NCBI GenBank assembly: GCA_015489095.1
Contig: WFMN01000231.1
Span: 1-26,819, forward strand
DNA length: 26,819 nucleotides
Direction of reading: 5' to 3'
Origin: Mariprofundaceae bacterium
GTDB lineage: Bacteria; Pseudomonadota; Zetaproteobacteria; Mariprofundales; J009
The notes below the pieces were generated by a model. The model was not told where the DNA came from and ran no database searches. It was given only the letters and a program-made list of their open reading frames with translations. Of the stretch, positions 14,895-23,251 are shown in pieces (positions within the stretch are counted from its first letter, which is position 1; each line of letters starts with the position of its first letter). The position numbers and the translations under genes are program-made.

Positions 14895-15971
14895 ATGACC
14901 GATCTTGCCAACGATCTTTTCCTGCGCGCTTGTCTGCGCCAGCCCACCGAACGCACACCGGTATGGATGATGCGACAGGCGGGGCGCTATCTGCCTGAAT
15001 ATCGTGCCACGCGTGCCAAGGCGGGCGATTTTCTCACCCTGTGCAAAACCCCAGAGCTCGCCTGCGAGGTGACGCTGCAGCCGGTGGAGTTGGTGGGGGT
15101 GGATGCCGCCATCCTGTTTTCCGATATCCTCGTGGTGCCCGAGGCGATGGGGATGGAGCTGCTCTTTACCGCCGGCGAGGGGCCGAAGTTTCCGCAGCCG
15201 ATCCGCACCGCCGCCGATGTGGCGCGCTTGCCGGTTCCCGATCCGATGGTGGAGCTGAAGTATGTGATGGATGCCATCGCACTGATTCGTCGATCGCTTG
15301 CCGGCCGGGTGCCGCTGATCGGCTTTTCCGGCAGCCCGTGGACGCTGGCGACCTACGCCGTGGAGGGGGGCGGCAGCAAGAACTTCTCCGTGATCAAGAA
15401 GATGCTGTTCAACGATCCGCAAACCCTCCATCAACTGCTGGATAAGCTGGCCGATAGCGTAGCCGTCTACCTCAACGCCCAGATCGCAAGCGGGGTGCAG
15501 GCGGTGCAGATTTTCGACACCTGGGGCGGGGTGCTGACCACCAGCGATTATCGGGAGTTTTCGCTCCATTATATGCAGAAGATTCTCGACCAGCTCACCC
15601 GCGACCACGATGGGCGCAGGGTGCCGGTGATCCTCTACACCAAGGGGGGCATGGGGTGGTTGGAGCAGATCGCCGCCACCGGTTGCGATGTCGTCGGCCT
15701 CGATTGGACCATCGATATCGACCGAGCCAAGGCGCGCATCGGCGATCAGGTCGCCCTGCAGGGGAACATGGATCCCTGCATGCTCTACGCCAATCCCGAC
15801 CGGATCCGCAGTGAGGTGCGTGACATCCTCGCCCGATTCGGCGAGGGCTGCGGCCATATCTTCAACCTCGGCCACGGCATCACCCCCGATGTGCCGGTGG
15901 CGCACGCGCGTGCCTTTATTCAGGCGGTGAAGGAGGAGTCTCCGGCGTTCCACCGGCAGGCGGCGGCGTGA
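14895..15971 (+). CDS. hemE: Uroporphyrinogen decarboxylase
   Basis: Removes four acetate carboxyls from uroporphyrinogen III to give coproporphyrinogen III in haem synthesis; cytoplasmic. The 358 residues begin with the family signature PVWMMRQAGRYLPEYR (22-37; substrate-binding Arg27 and Arg31). FSDIL holds the catalytic Asp77, and GFSGSPWTLATY, TWGG and FNLGHGI follow in order. CAGGAG nine bases upstream supports the ATG. The stop overlaps the next gene as GTGA. Confidence 0.96.
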   Translation: MTDLANDLFLRACLRQPTERTPVWMMRQAGRYLPEYRATRAKAGDFLTLCKTPELACEVTLQPVELVGVDAAILFSDILVVPEAMGMELLFTAGEGPKFPQPIRTAADVARLPVPDPMVELKYVMDAIALIRRSLAGRVPLIGFSGSPWTLATYAVEGGGSKNFSVIKKMLFNDPQTLHQLLDKLADSVAVYLNAQIASGVQAVQIFDTWGGVLTTSDYREFSLHYMQKILDQLTRDHDGRRVPVILYTKGGMGWLEQIAATGCDVVGLDWTIDIDRAKARIGDQVALQGNMDPCMLYANPDRIRSEVRDILARFGEGCGHIFNLGHGITPDVPVAHARAFIQAVKEESPAFHRQAAA

Positions 15972-17935
15972 AGAACCGTTGGGACGCGGCAGCGGCGGCC
16001 GCGCTGGGCGACGATCCGCTGGCGCTGCGGGTCTATAGCTCCCGCTTGCTGGGGGCGGATCCCGCGCTGGTGTTGCACGGCGGTGGCAACACCTCGGTCA
16101 AGGCGTCTGTTCCCAATCTGTTCGGCGAGGCGGAGGAGGTGCTGTGGGTCAAGGGGAGCGGTTGGGATCTGGCCACCATCGAGGCGGCCGGTTTCGCGCC
16201 GGTCAAGCTCGACCTGTTGCGGCGCATGGCGGCACTGGAGCGGCTCTCCGACAGCGAGATGGTGCGTGCCCAGCGGGCGGGGATGATCGATCCTGCCGCC
16301 CCCAACCCCTCGGTCGAGGCGATCTTGCACGCCATCATCCCCTTTCGCTTTGTCGATCACACCCACGCCGATGCGGTGGTGACCTTGTGTCACACCCCCG
16401 ATGGCGAGGCGATCATCCGACGGCTGTTTGGTGATCGGATGCTGATCATCCCCTATGTGATGCCGGGGTTCGACCTAGCCAGAACTGTCTATGCCATGAC
16501 CAAGGAGTGCGATTGGTCCAAGCTCGAGGGGATGATCCTGCTGCAGCACGGGCTCTTCACCTTCGCCGATGATGCCGAAACCAGCTACAACCGGATGATC
16601 GCGGCGGTCAGTTGCGCCGAGGAGTATCTGGATGCCAATAGCTCATCCACGGCGGTGAGCGGGGAGGAGCCGGAGCCCGACCTGTTGGTCCTAGCCGCCA
16701 TGCGTCGCGAGGTGGCCACCATCGCCGGCGGCGGCTGCATCGCCCGTTGCAACACCCGGCATCATCCTTTTGCCAGTCGGGAGAGGGTGGCCGACACCGT
16801 CGGGAAGGGGCCGCTCACCCCGGACCACATCATCCGCACCAAACGCACGCCGGTGGTGGTGGATGGCGCGCGGTGGCGCTCCCAGATCACCGCCTTCACC
16901 GAGGGGTATCGCGACTATTTTCACCGCCATGCGGATGGCCACACCATGCTCAACCCGGCGCCGCGCTGGGCGTTGTGGCGGGGGGTCGGCACCGTCGCCT
17001 TTGGCGGCACGGTGCGGGAGGCGGCCATCATCGACGATATCGTGGATCATACCGTGGCGGCGATGGAACGCGCCGAGCAGATGGGCGGCTGGCAGGCGCT
17101 GCCGGAGTCGGATCTGTTCGCGGTCGAGTATTGGGAGTTGGAGCAGGCGAAGCTGGCCAAGGGGGGGAGCAAGCCGGAGCTCTCCGGGCGCATTGCGCTG
17201 GTGAGTGGTGGCGCCGGCGGGATCGGCAGGGCGACGGTTGCGGCGCTGTTGGCGGCGGGAGCCTGCGTGGCGGCGCTCGATATCGACGCGGCGGCGCTGG
17301 ATCGGCTCGATGCCAACCCCGCCTTGCTCACCGTGGTGTGTGACATGACCAAGCGGGAGGAGGTAGAGGCGGCGGTGGCGGCCTGCGTGCGCCGTTTCGG
17401 TGGGCTGGATATTGTGGTCAGCAACGCCGGCATCTTTCCGCCCAGCCAGTCCATCGCCGAGATGGAGGCGGCTGACTGGCAGCGAAGCCTGACGCTCAAC
17501 CTCACCAGCCACCAGTGGCTGATCCAGGCGGCGACCCCCTATCTGAAGCTGGGAATCGCGCCGGCCATCGTTATCAACGGCTCCAAGAATGTTCCCGCGC
17601 CGGGGCCGGGAGCGGGCGCCTATTCGGTGGCCAAGGCGGGGCTAACCCAGTTGGCGCGGGTGGCGGCGCTGGAGCTGGGGGCGTTCGGCATTCGCGTCAA
17701 CACCGTTCACCCCAACGCGGTGTTCGATACCGCCATCTGGAGCGAGGAGGTGCTGCGTGCCCGCGCCGACCACTACGGCCTGAGCGTGGCGGAGTACAAA
17801 CGCAACAACCTGCTCAAAAAAGAGGTGACCAGCCGGGATGTGGCGCGCCTGATCGTCGCCATGGCGGGCTCCACCTTCGCGGCCACCACCGGCGCCCAAG
17901 TTCCGATCGACGGCGGCAACGAACGGGTGGTGTAG
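15968..17935 (+). CDS. Fused class II aldolase / short-chain dehydrogenase
   Basis: The 655 residues join a class II aldolase/adducin domain (about 1-390; metal-binding His in DHTHAD at 131 and 133, and GGGNTS near the start) to an NAD(P)-dependent short-chain dehydrogenase (about 405-655). The latter has SGGAGGIG at 413-420, NAG, catalytic Ser539, Tyr552 and Lys556 (YSVAK), and the closing PIDGGN. The fusion resembles rhamnulose-1-phosphate aldolase/alcohol dehydrogenase proteins (RhaD-ADH type). The substrate here is unknown, because no sugar kinase, isomerase or transporter is nearby. GTG start, overlapping the hemE stop by four bases, with a weak SD. Its TAG stop is the head of a REP. Confidence 0.85.
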   Translation: MKNRWDAAAAAALGDDPLALRVYSSRLLGADPALVLHGGGNTSVKASVPNLFGEAEEVLWVKGSGWDLATIEAAGFAPVKLDLLRRMAALERLSDSEMVRAQRAGMIDPAAPNPSVEAILHAIIPFRFVDHTHADAVVTLCHTPDGEAIIRRLFGDRMLIIPYVMPGFDLARTVYAMTKECDWSKLEGMILLQHGLFTFADDAETSYNRMIAAVSCAEEYLDANSSSTAVSGEEPEPDLLVLAAMRREVATIAGGGCIARCNTRHHPFASRERVADTVGKGPLTPDHIIRTKRTPVVVDGARWRSQITAFTEGYRDYFHRHADGHTMLNPAPRWALWRGVGTVAFGGTVREAAIIDDIVDHTVAAMERAEQMGGWQALPESDLFAVEYWELEQAKLAKGGSKPELSGRIALVSGGAGGIGRATVAALLAAGACVAALDIDAAALDRLDANPALLTVVCDMTKREEVEAAVAACVRRFGGLDIVVSNAGIFPPSQSIAEMEAADWQRSLTLNLTSHQWLIQAATPYLKLGIAPAIVINGSKNVPAPGPGAGAYSVAKAGLTQLARVAALELGAFGIRVNTVHPNAVFDTAIWSEEVLRARADHYGLSVAEYKRNNLLKKEVTSRDVARLIVAMAGSTFAATTGAQVPIDGGNERVV

Positions 17936-17966
17936 GAGGGGAATCCTTTCCCCGAACCCGTCCTAC
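17931..17966. repeat. REP between convergent stop codons
   Basis: A GTAGGAGGGG-type REP with stem GGGGAA/TTTCCCC (17931-17956) is followed by TCCTAC (17961-17966), so the whole unit is bounded by inverted GTAGGA ends. The plus-strand aldolase/dehydrogenase stop (17933-17935) lies at one end and the minus-strand dxs stop (17963-17965) at the other. As a hairpin it could serve as a two-way terminator, although no T-run is present. Confidence 0.8.
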
Positions 17967-19810
17967 TTGTGCAGTTGGTTGATCCGCTCGGCGATGGCGG
18001 CGCGATCCAGCTCTAGGTCGTGCAGGATCTGCTGCTGGCTTCCCTGCTCGGGAAAACGGTCGGGCATGGCGATGTGGGCGAACGGGCCGTGCCAGCCGTG
18101 GCGTAGCGCCAGCGCGGCAATCGCCTCGCCGACGCCTCCCTGCTGACACCCCTCTTCCACCACCACCATCGGTTTTCCCGGTTGCAGCAGCGCCACGATT
18201 GCGGCCTCATCCAGCGGCTTGATGAAGCGCAGGTTGAGCAGGCTGTAGTCCCGTCCGGTCTCCTCGATGGCGGCCGCGGCGTCGGCGCAGCGGGTGCCGA
18301 CACTGACGACGCCCCCCTCGCCGCCGCTGCGTAGCAGTTCCGCCTTGCCGTGGGCGATCGGGGCGGCGCCCCCCTCCATCAGCGCGCTGCCACGCGGATA
18401 GCGCAGGGCGACCGGCCCATCGATGGTGAAGGCGTGGGCGAGCATCGCCTCCAGCTCTTCACCGTTGCGCGGCGCCATGATGGTGATGTTGGGCAGGCAG
18501 CGCAGAAAGGCGATATCGAACATGCCGGTGTGGGTAGCGCCGTCGGCGCCGACGACGCCCGCGCGATCCATGCACAACACCACCGGCAGCTTCTGGATGC
18601 AGATGTCGTGGATGATCTGGTCGTATGCGCGCTGCATGAAGGTGGAGTAGATGGCGACCACCGGCCGTTTGCCCCCCGCCGCCAGCCCGGCGGCGAAGGT
18701 GGTGGCGTGCTGCTCGGCGATACCGACATCGAAGCAGCGGTCGGGAAACTGGCGCGCGAAGGCGCTCAACCCCGTGCCGCCGGGCATGGCGGCGGTGATG
18801 GCGACGATGCGCGGATCCTCCGCCGCCAGCTTGCACAGGGTGTTGGCAAACACCTTGGTGTAGCTCGGCGCCGAGCTTTTGTCGATCGGCGCGCCGGAGT
18901 CGGGGTCGTAGGGGCCAAGGCCGTGCCAAGTGACGGGATCCTCCTCCGCCGGCGAGAAGCCGAGCCCCTTTTTGGTCAGCACATGCAACAAAATCGGCCC
19001 CTGCAGCTCGCGCACATTGGCCAAGGTCGGCAGCAGGTGGTCGAAGTCGTGCCCGTCCAGCGGTCCGATATAGCGAAACCCCATCTCTTCAAACAGGGTG
19101 CCGGGGGTGACGATCCCCTTGACATGCTCCTCCACCCGCCGTGCCGCCTCCAGCGCGCCGGGGAGGTTGGAGAGCAGCTTGCGGGCGCCATCCTTGAGTT
19201 GGCTATAGGTGTCGCCGGTGATGATGCGGGCGAGATAGGCGGAGATGGCGCCGACATTGGGTGCGATCGACATCTCGTTGTCGTTGAGGATCACGATCAG
19301 GTTGTGGCGGTTGCCGCCGGCGTGGTTGAGCGCCTCGAAGGCCATGCCGCCGGTCAGGGCGCCATCGCCGATGACGGCGATATCGTGTCCGCTCTGGCCA
19401 TTCAGCCGGCGGGCGACCGCCATGCCGTAGGCGGCGGAGATGGAGGTCGAGGCGTGGCCGGCGCCGAACGGGTCGTGCTCCGACTCGCTGCGCTTGGTGA
19501 ACCCCGACAGCCCGCCGTACTGGCGGATGGTGGCCATTGTTGCGCAGCGGCCGGTGAGCATCTTGTGGGGGTAGGCTTGGTGGCCGACATCCCACACGAT
19601 GCGGTCATGCGGCGAATCAAACAGGTAGTGCAGGGCGATGGTCAGCTCGACCACCCCCAGCCCCGCGCCCAGATGGCCGCCGATCGGCGCCAGCGTGCGG
19701 ATCATGAATTGGCGCATCTCGTTGGCGAGCGGACGCAGTTGGCTGCGATCGAGTCGGCGAAGGTCGGCCGGAGAGGCGATGGTGGAGAGCAGGGGGCATT
19801 GTTGGATCAT
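17963..19810 (-). CDS. dxs: 1-deoxy-D-xylulose-5-phosphate synthase
   Basis: Condenses pyruvate and glyceraldehyde 3-phosphate, the first step of the MEP isoprenoid pathway, with thiamine diphosphate. The 615 residues have the family order: GGHLGAGLGVVELT, WDVGHQAYPHK, the ThDP/metal motif VIGDGALTGGMAFEA...ILNDNEMSI, then DVGIAEQHATTFAAG with the catalytic Glu, and the C-terminal transketolase domain. It starts seven bases after the ispA stop; GAGGAAG sits about 12 bases upstream of ATG. The final codon and stop (AAG TAG) run into the REP. Confidence 0.96.
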   Translation of the reverse strand: MIQQCPLLSTIASPADLRRLDRSQLRPLANEMRQFMIRTLAPIGGHLGAGLGVVELTIALHYLFDSPHDRIVWDVGHQAYPHKMLTGRCATMATIRQYGGLSGFTKRSESEHDPFGAGHASTSISAAYGMAVARRLNGQSGHDIAVIGDGALTGGMAFEALNHAGGNRHNLIVILNDNEMSIAPNVGAISAYLARIITGDTYSQLKDGARKLLSNLPGALEAARRVEEHVKGIVTPGTLFEEMGFRYIGPLDGHDFDHLLPTLANVRELQGPILLHVLTKKGLGFSPAEEDPVTWHGLGPYDPDSGAPIDKSSAPSYTKVFANTLCKLAAEDPRIVAITAAMPGGTGLSAFARQFPDRCFDVGIAEQHATTFAAGLAAGGKRPVVAIYSTFMQRAYDQIIHDICIQKLPVVLCMDRAGVVGADGATHTGMFDIAFLRCLPNITIMAPRNGEELEAMLAHAFTIDGPVALRYPRGSALMEGGAAPIAHGKAELLRSGGEGGVVSVGTRCADAAAAIEETGRDYSLLNLRFIKPLDEAAIVALLQPGKPMVVVEEGCQQGGVGEAIAALALRHGWHGPFAHIAMPDRFPEQGSQQQILHDLELDRAAIAERINQLHK

Positions 19811-19817
19811 GGATGGG

Positions 19818-20741
19818 TCAGCTTCCTCGGTGCAGTATATATTCCGTTAGCTGGCGTAGCGGTGTGGCGTCGCGGTTGTGATCGGCCACCGTTGCCGCCA
19901 GCGCATCGCACGCCTCCAGCGCGATGCTCGCCATCTCCTCCGCCCGCTCGCGGGCGCCCTCCACCCCCAGCAGGGAGACATAGGTCGCCTTCTGTTGGGC
20001 GGCGTCCTTACCGGCGCTTTTCCCCAGCGCGCTGCTGCTGGCGGTGGCATCGAGCAGGTCGTCCACGATCTGAAACAGCAGGCCGATCGCCTCGCCGAAA
20101 CGGATGCAGTGGTGTTGCTGGGTGGCGTCCGCCCCGGCCAGCAGCGCGCCGGCGTCGCAACTGAAGCGGAGCAGCGCGCCGGTTTTGTGCAGGTGGATGC
20201 GCTCGACCTGCAGCAGCCCCTCCACCGACCACCGCTCCGCCTCCATATCGAGCATCTGCCCGCCGACCATCCCCTGGCAGCCGGCGGCCTGCGCCAGCTT
20301 GCGGCATAGCTGCGCCTTGACGCTGTCGCTGGCGTCGACCTCGAGCAGGAGGGAGAAGCTGAGCGCCTGTAGGGCGTCGCCCGCCAAGACCGCCGTCGCC
20401 TCATCGAACTTGCGGTGGCAGGTGGGGTGGCCGCGACGCAGGTCGTCGTCATCCATGCAGGGGAGGTCGTCGTGGATAAGCGAGTAGGTGTGCATGGCGT
20501 CGATCGCCAGCGCCGCCGGCATCGCCTTGGCGCGGTCGCCGCCGCCGCAGAGGTCGAAACAGGCCAAGAGCAGCGCCGGGCGCACCCTTTTCCCGCCGGC
20601 CAGCAGCGAGTAGCGCATCGCCTGCCACAGCCTGTCGGGCACGGATGGCTGGTAGCGGGCCATTATCCGTTCCAGCTCGTGGTTGACGGTGGCGGCGGTG
20701 TCCACCAGCAGCGGCGGTGGAGATGCCGGGATCGGCTGCAT
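19818..20741 (-). CDS. ispA: Farnesyl/geranyl diphosphate synthase
   Basis: Chain-elongating prenyltransferase making farnesyl diphosphate from IPP and DMAPP. The 307 residues contain GGKRVRP (IPP binding), the first Asp-rich motif DDLPCMDDDDLRRG (91-104) with the two-residue insert typical of bacterial FPP synthase, GGQMLDM, and the second Asp motif FQIVDDLLDAT. It lies between xseB and dxs, the standard proteobacterial order. Eight bases separate it from the xseB stop. No clear SD is seen. Confidence 0.94.
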   Translation of the reverse strand: MQPIPASPPPLLVDTAATVNHELERIMARYQPSVPDRLWQAMRYSLLAGGKRVRPALLLACFDLCGGGDRAKAMPAALAIDAMHTYSLIHDDLPCMDDDDLRRGHPTCHRKFDEATAVLAGDALQALSFSLLLEVDASDSVKAQLCRKLAQAAGCQGMVGGQMLDMEAERWSVEGLLQVERIHLHKTGALLRFSCDAGALLAGADATQQHHCIRFGEAIGLLFQIVDDLLDATASSSALGKSAGKDAAQQKATYVSLLGVEGARERAEEMASIALEACDALAATVADHNRDATPLRQLTEYILHRGS

Positions 20742-20749
20742 CGCGGGGG

Positions 20750-20989
20750 TTACGCGCCGTCGGCGCGGGGAGGGGTGGCTGCCGCCTCGTCCTGTTCCGT
20801 CAACAGATTGAGCCGCTGCTCCGCCCCTTCGAGCAGGGTTTCACAGCGGCGCGAGAGCAGGACGCCCTCTTCGAACGCCGCCACGCTGGCCTCCAGATCG
20901 AGCTTGCCCGACTCCAGTTGTTCCACCAGTTTGGTCAACCGATCCAGCGCCTCTTCAAAGCTAAGCTGTTCCACCTGTTCACGATTCAT
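20750..20989 (-). CDS. xseB: Exodeoxyribonuclease VII small subunit
   Basis: The 79-residue helical protein (SFEEALDRLTKLVEQLESGKLDLEAS split across two helices, then ALLS-like VLLSRRCE) matches the XseB family in length and pattern. With XseA it forms a single-strand-specific exonuclease. I start it at the Met of MNREQVEQ, where AGGAG lies ten bases upstream; the longer in-frame extension has no family similarity. It heads the xseB-ispA-dxs operon. Confidence 0.92.
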   Translation of the reverse strand: MNREQVEQLSFEEALDRLTKLVEQLESGKLDLEASVAAFEEGVLLSRRCETLLEGAEQRLNLLTEQDEAAATPPRADGA

Positions 20990-21126
20990 GTTGTATCCAC
21001 TCCTTGCGGACTTCCGTTCCGCGCTCGGGGGCAACGCTAGCCGTTTGCGTCCGCGCTGGAAAACCTGCCACATCGCTTCATCATGCGCGCCGTCTGCGAT
21101 GGCATCATCGCTGTATCAAGATCCTA

Positions 21127-21156
21127 TCGCAAAAAGTTCGTCCGAACTTTGTGCGA
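21127..21156. repeat. Bare terminal hairpin of the composite element
   Basis: TCGCAAAAAGTT (21127-21138) and AACTTTGTGCGA (21145-21156) pair with one mismatch around CGTCCG, followed by AGTCGTCATC. These are the two outer ends of the composite element joined directly with no GTAGGAG palindrome between them. It lies in the divergent xseB/suhB gap (20990-21191), about 36 bases upstream of the suhB start. Confidence 0.65.
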
Positions 21157-21191
21157 AGTCGTCATCAAGGTCGCCATCTAGGAGGTTCTTT

Positions 21192-21977
21192 GTGTTATAT
21201 GTGGCAATTCGCGCGGCGCGCAAGGCCGGAGATATGATTTCGCGGGCGTTCGACGATCGCGAAAAACTGAAGATATCCCGCAAGGATAGGCATGACTATG
21301 TGACCAATGTCGATCGCCGCGCGGAGCGCATCATCCTCAACGAGTTGCAGCAGCACTATCCCGACCACGGCTTTGTCGCCGAAGAGTCCGACCGCAGCAA
21401 CCAGCAGGCTTCCATCGTGTGGTACATCGATCCGCTTGACGGCACCACCAACTTCATCCACGGCTATCCCCATTTTTCGGTGTCGATTGCCGCTTGGCGC
21501 TATGGCAAGCCCTATCTGGCGGTGGTGCACGACCCGATTCTGAACGAAACCTTCGAGGCGCAAGCGGGCAAGGGGGCGTTTCTCAACCGCCGTCGGCTCA
21601 GGGTATCGACGGAGCGCGATATTTCGTGCGCCATTTTCGCCTCCGGGCTGCCGCCCTACCGCCTCGATCAGATCGACCGCTTTCAGCGCCGCATGGACGG
21701 CTGCATGCGCGCGGCGGAGGGATACCGGCGTGGCGGTTCGGCGGCGCTCGACATGGCCTACATCGCGGCAGGTCGGCTGGACGCCTACTGGGAGGGGGGG
21801 CTCAAGCCGTGGGATCTGGCGGCCGGCGTGCTGCTGGTGCAGGAGGCGGGCGGCATGGTTACCGACCCGGCGGGGGGGAAGTTTGACCTAGAGGCGGGCG
21901 ATGTGCTGGCGGCGAATCCGCAGCTTCACGCGCAGTTTCGCCAGCTTCTGGTGAAGGCGGATGGCGCCTCCGGCTGA
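21192..21977 (+). CDS. suhB: Inositol-1-monophosphatase family protein SuhB
   Basis: Mg-dependent phosphatase of inositol and related sugar phosphates; E. coli SuhB also acts in rRNA transcription antitermination. The 261 residues hold the metal-binding Glu pair (FVAEES, 64-65), the IDPLDGTTNF signature (79-88) and WDLAAGVLLVQEAGG near the C-terminus. The start is GTG at 21192 with a perfect AGGAGG six bases upstream; the reading frame stays open far upstream through the xseB/ispA region, but that part is antisense shadow. It ends six bases before the convergent chemoreceptor gene. Confidence 0.93.
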   Translation: MLYVAIRAARKAGDMISRAFDDREKLKISRKDRHDYVTNVDRRAERIILNELQQHYPDHGFVAEESDRSNQQASIVWYIDPLDGTTNFIHGYPHFSVSIAAWRYGKPYLAVVHDPILNETFEAQAGKGAFLNRRRLRVSTERDISCAIFASGLPPYRLDQIDRFQRRMDGCMRAAEGYRRGGSAALDMAYIAAGRLDAYWEGGLKPWDLAAGVLLVQEAGGMVTDPAGGKFDLEAGDVLAANPQLHAQFRQLLVKADGASG

Positions 21978-21983
21978 TTCCGA

Positions 21984-22517
21984 TTACTGGTGTAGGGCCG
22001 CCGAGGCCTGATTGACCGAGTTCGAGACATTCTCGACGCTGGCGATCACCGTCGCGACCGACTCTTGGATCGCGTGGCTCTTCTCCGCGATATCCTCGGT
22101 GGCCTGCTTGGTTTGGTTGGAGAGCTCCTTCACCTCGCCGGCAACCACGGCGAAGCCGCGACCTGCCTCCCCGGCGCGGGCGGCCTCGATGGTGGCGTTG
22201 AGCGCCAGCAGGTTGGTCTGACCCGAAATCTTGCGGATGGTGGCCAGCATCAATTCAATCTCACGGCTGTTATCCGCCAGGGTGTTGAGTAGCTCAACGG
22301 TGGTCTCCATCTGTTCGCTGGCCAGCCCCATGCTCTCCATCGCGGCATCATTGCCGGCCGAGGCCTCTGTCGCCGCGGGGGTGTCCGCCGCCAACCGTTC
22401 GCTGAGCTGCGACGCCTCCCAGTAGAGGGGGTGCTCGCCATCGAGCTGCGCCGATGTATCTCCGGACGCCAGTGCCTGCATCCAGTTGCGTAGTGCCTCG
22501 ACTTCTTCTTCGCTCAT
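21984..22517 (-). CDS. Short soluble chemoreceptor (MCP) signalling-domain protein
   Basis: The 177 residues carry the most conserved part of methyl-accepting chemotaxis proteins, the hairpin tip that binds CheA and CheW: QTNLLALNATIEAARAG then EAGRGFAVVAGEV (100-129). Helical arms of about 50-60 residues lie on each side. There is no signal peptide, membrane helix, HAMP or recognisable sensor domain; residues 1-60 are acidic and Ala-rich. Ordinary receptors have much longer arms. The gene has a good SD (GAGGAG) and a recognisable promoter, so it looks like a real small gene and not debris. No che genes are nearby. Confidence 0.85.
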   Translation of the reverse strand: MSEEEVEALRNWMQALASGDTSAQLDGEHPLYWEASQLSERLAADTPAATEASAGNDAAMESMGLASEQMETTVELLNTLADNSREIELMLATIRKISGQTNLLALNATIEAARAGEAGRGFAVVAGEVKELSNQTKQATEDIAEKSHAIQESVATVIASVENVSNSVNQASAALHQ

Positions 22518-22555
22518 TCCTTCTCTCCTCGGGTGGTCGATCAGTCAGGTGCTAA

Positions 22556-22583
22556 ACTATAGGTTCTGGGCATCAATAATCAA
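22556..22583 (-). promoter_or_regulatory. Sigma-70-like promoter for the short chemoreceptor gene
   Basis: Read on the minus strand: TTGATT (22583-22578), 16-base spacer, TATAGT (22561-22556). This leaves a leader of about 30 bases to the ATG at 22517. It is the best -35/-10 pair I found in the window. The divergent rsxA start at 22639 shows neither a clear promoter nor an SD. Confidence 0.5.
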
Positions 22584-22638
22584 CATCCGCGCGGCCGCTG
22601 CATACATCGACCGTGTTGCGGGCTAGCATTGGCCGCTT

Positions 22639-23220
22639 ATGGAAGATTACCTGCTTATTCTGGTTTCGGTGGTGTTGGTCAACAATTTCGTGTTGGCCAA
22701 GTTTCTCGGCATCTGCCCCTTTCTCGGGGTCTCCGCCAAGACCGAAACGGCGATCGGCATGGCGTTCGCGGTGATGTTTGTGATGACGCTGGCATCGGTT
22801 TCCACTTGGATGGTGCAGCACTGGTTGCTGCAACCGTTGGGGCTGGAGTATCTACAGACCGTCTTTTTCATTCTGGTGATCGCCTCGCTGGTGCAACTGG
22901 TGGAGATGGTGATGCACAAAACCGCCCCGCTGCTGCATCAGGCGCTGGGGGTCTTTCTGCCGCTGATCACCACCAACTGCGCGGTGTTGGGCGTGGCGCT
23001 ACTCAATGTGCAGAAAGAGCTCGACCTGTTTGAGGCCGCCCTCTACGGGCTGGGGGCGGCGGTCGGTTTCTCCATTGTGCTGATCACCTTCTCCGGGTTG
23101 CGCGAGCGGCTGGATGGCGCGCCGGTTCCGGCGGCCTTTAAGGGGAGCCCGATCACCCTGATTACCGCCGGCATGATGAGTCTGGCCTTTCTCGGTTTCA
23201 GCGGTCTGGTGAAGGGCTGA
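22639..23220 (+). CDS. rsxA: Rsx/Rnf complex membrane subunit A
   Basis: Multi-spanning inner-membrane subunit (about six helices) of the Rsx/Rnf electron-transfer complex, which links ferredoxin/NADH electron flow to an ion gradient; in E. coli it keeps SoxR reduced. The 193 residues begin YLLILVSVVLVNNFVLAKF and include GICPFLGVS and LITTNCAVLGVAL, whose Cys residues are conserved and bind a membrane iron-sulphur centre in Rnf structures. First gene of rsxABCDG. A 136-base gap with a repeat separates it from rsxB. Confidence 0.95.
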   Translation: MEDYLLILVSVVLVNNFVLAKFLGICPFLGVSAKTETAIGMAFAVMFVMTLASVSTWMVQHWLLQPLGLEYLQTVFFILVIASLVQLVEMVMHKTAPLLHQALGVFLPLITTNCAVLGVALLNVQKELDLFEAALYGLGAAVGFSIVLITFSGLRERLDGAPVPAAFKGSPITLITAGMMSLAFLGFSGLVKG

Positions 23221-23251
23221 TCTTCGGCGCTTTCTTCGATTGTATAGATAT

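Noticed and set aside
20415..21191. Long N-terminal extension of SuhB
   Set aside because: It lies antisense to ispA and xseB, has low-complexity composition, and a GTG with perfect AGGAGG at 21192 gives the family-length protein.
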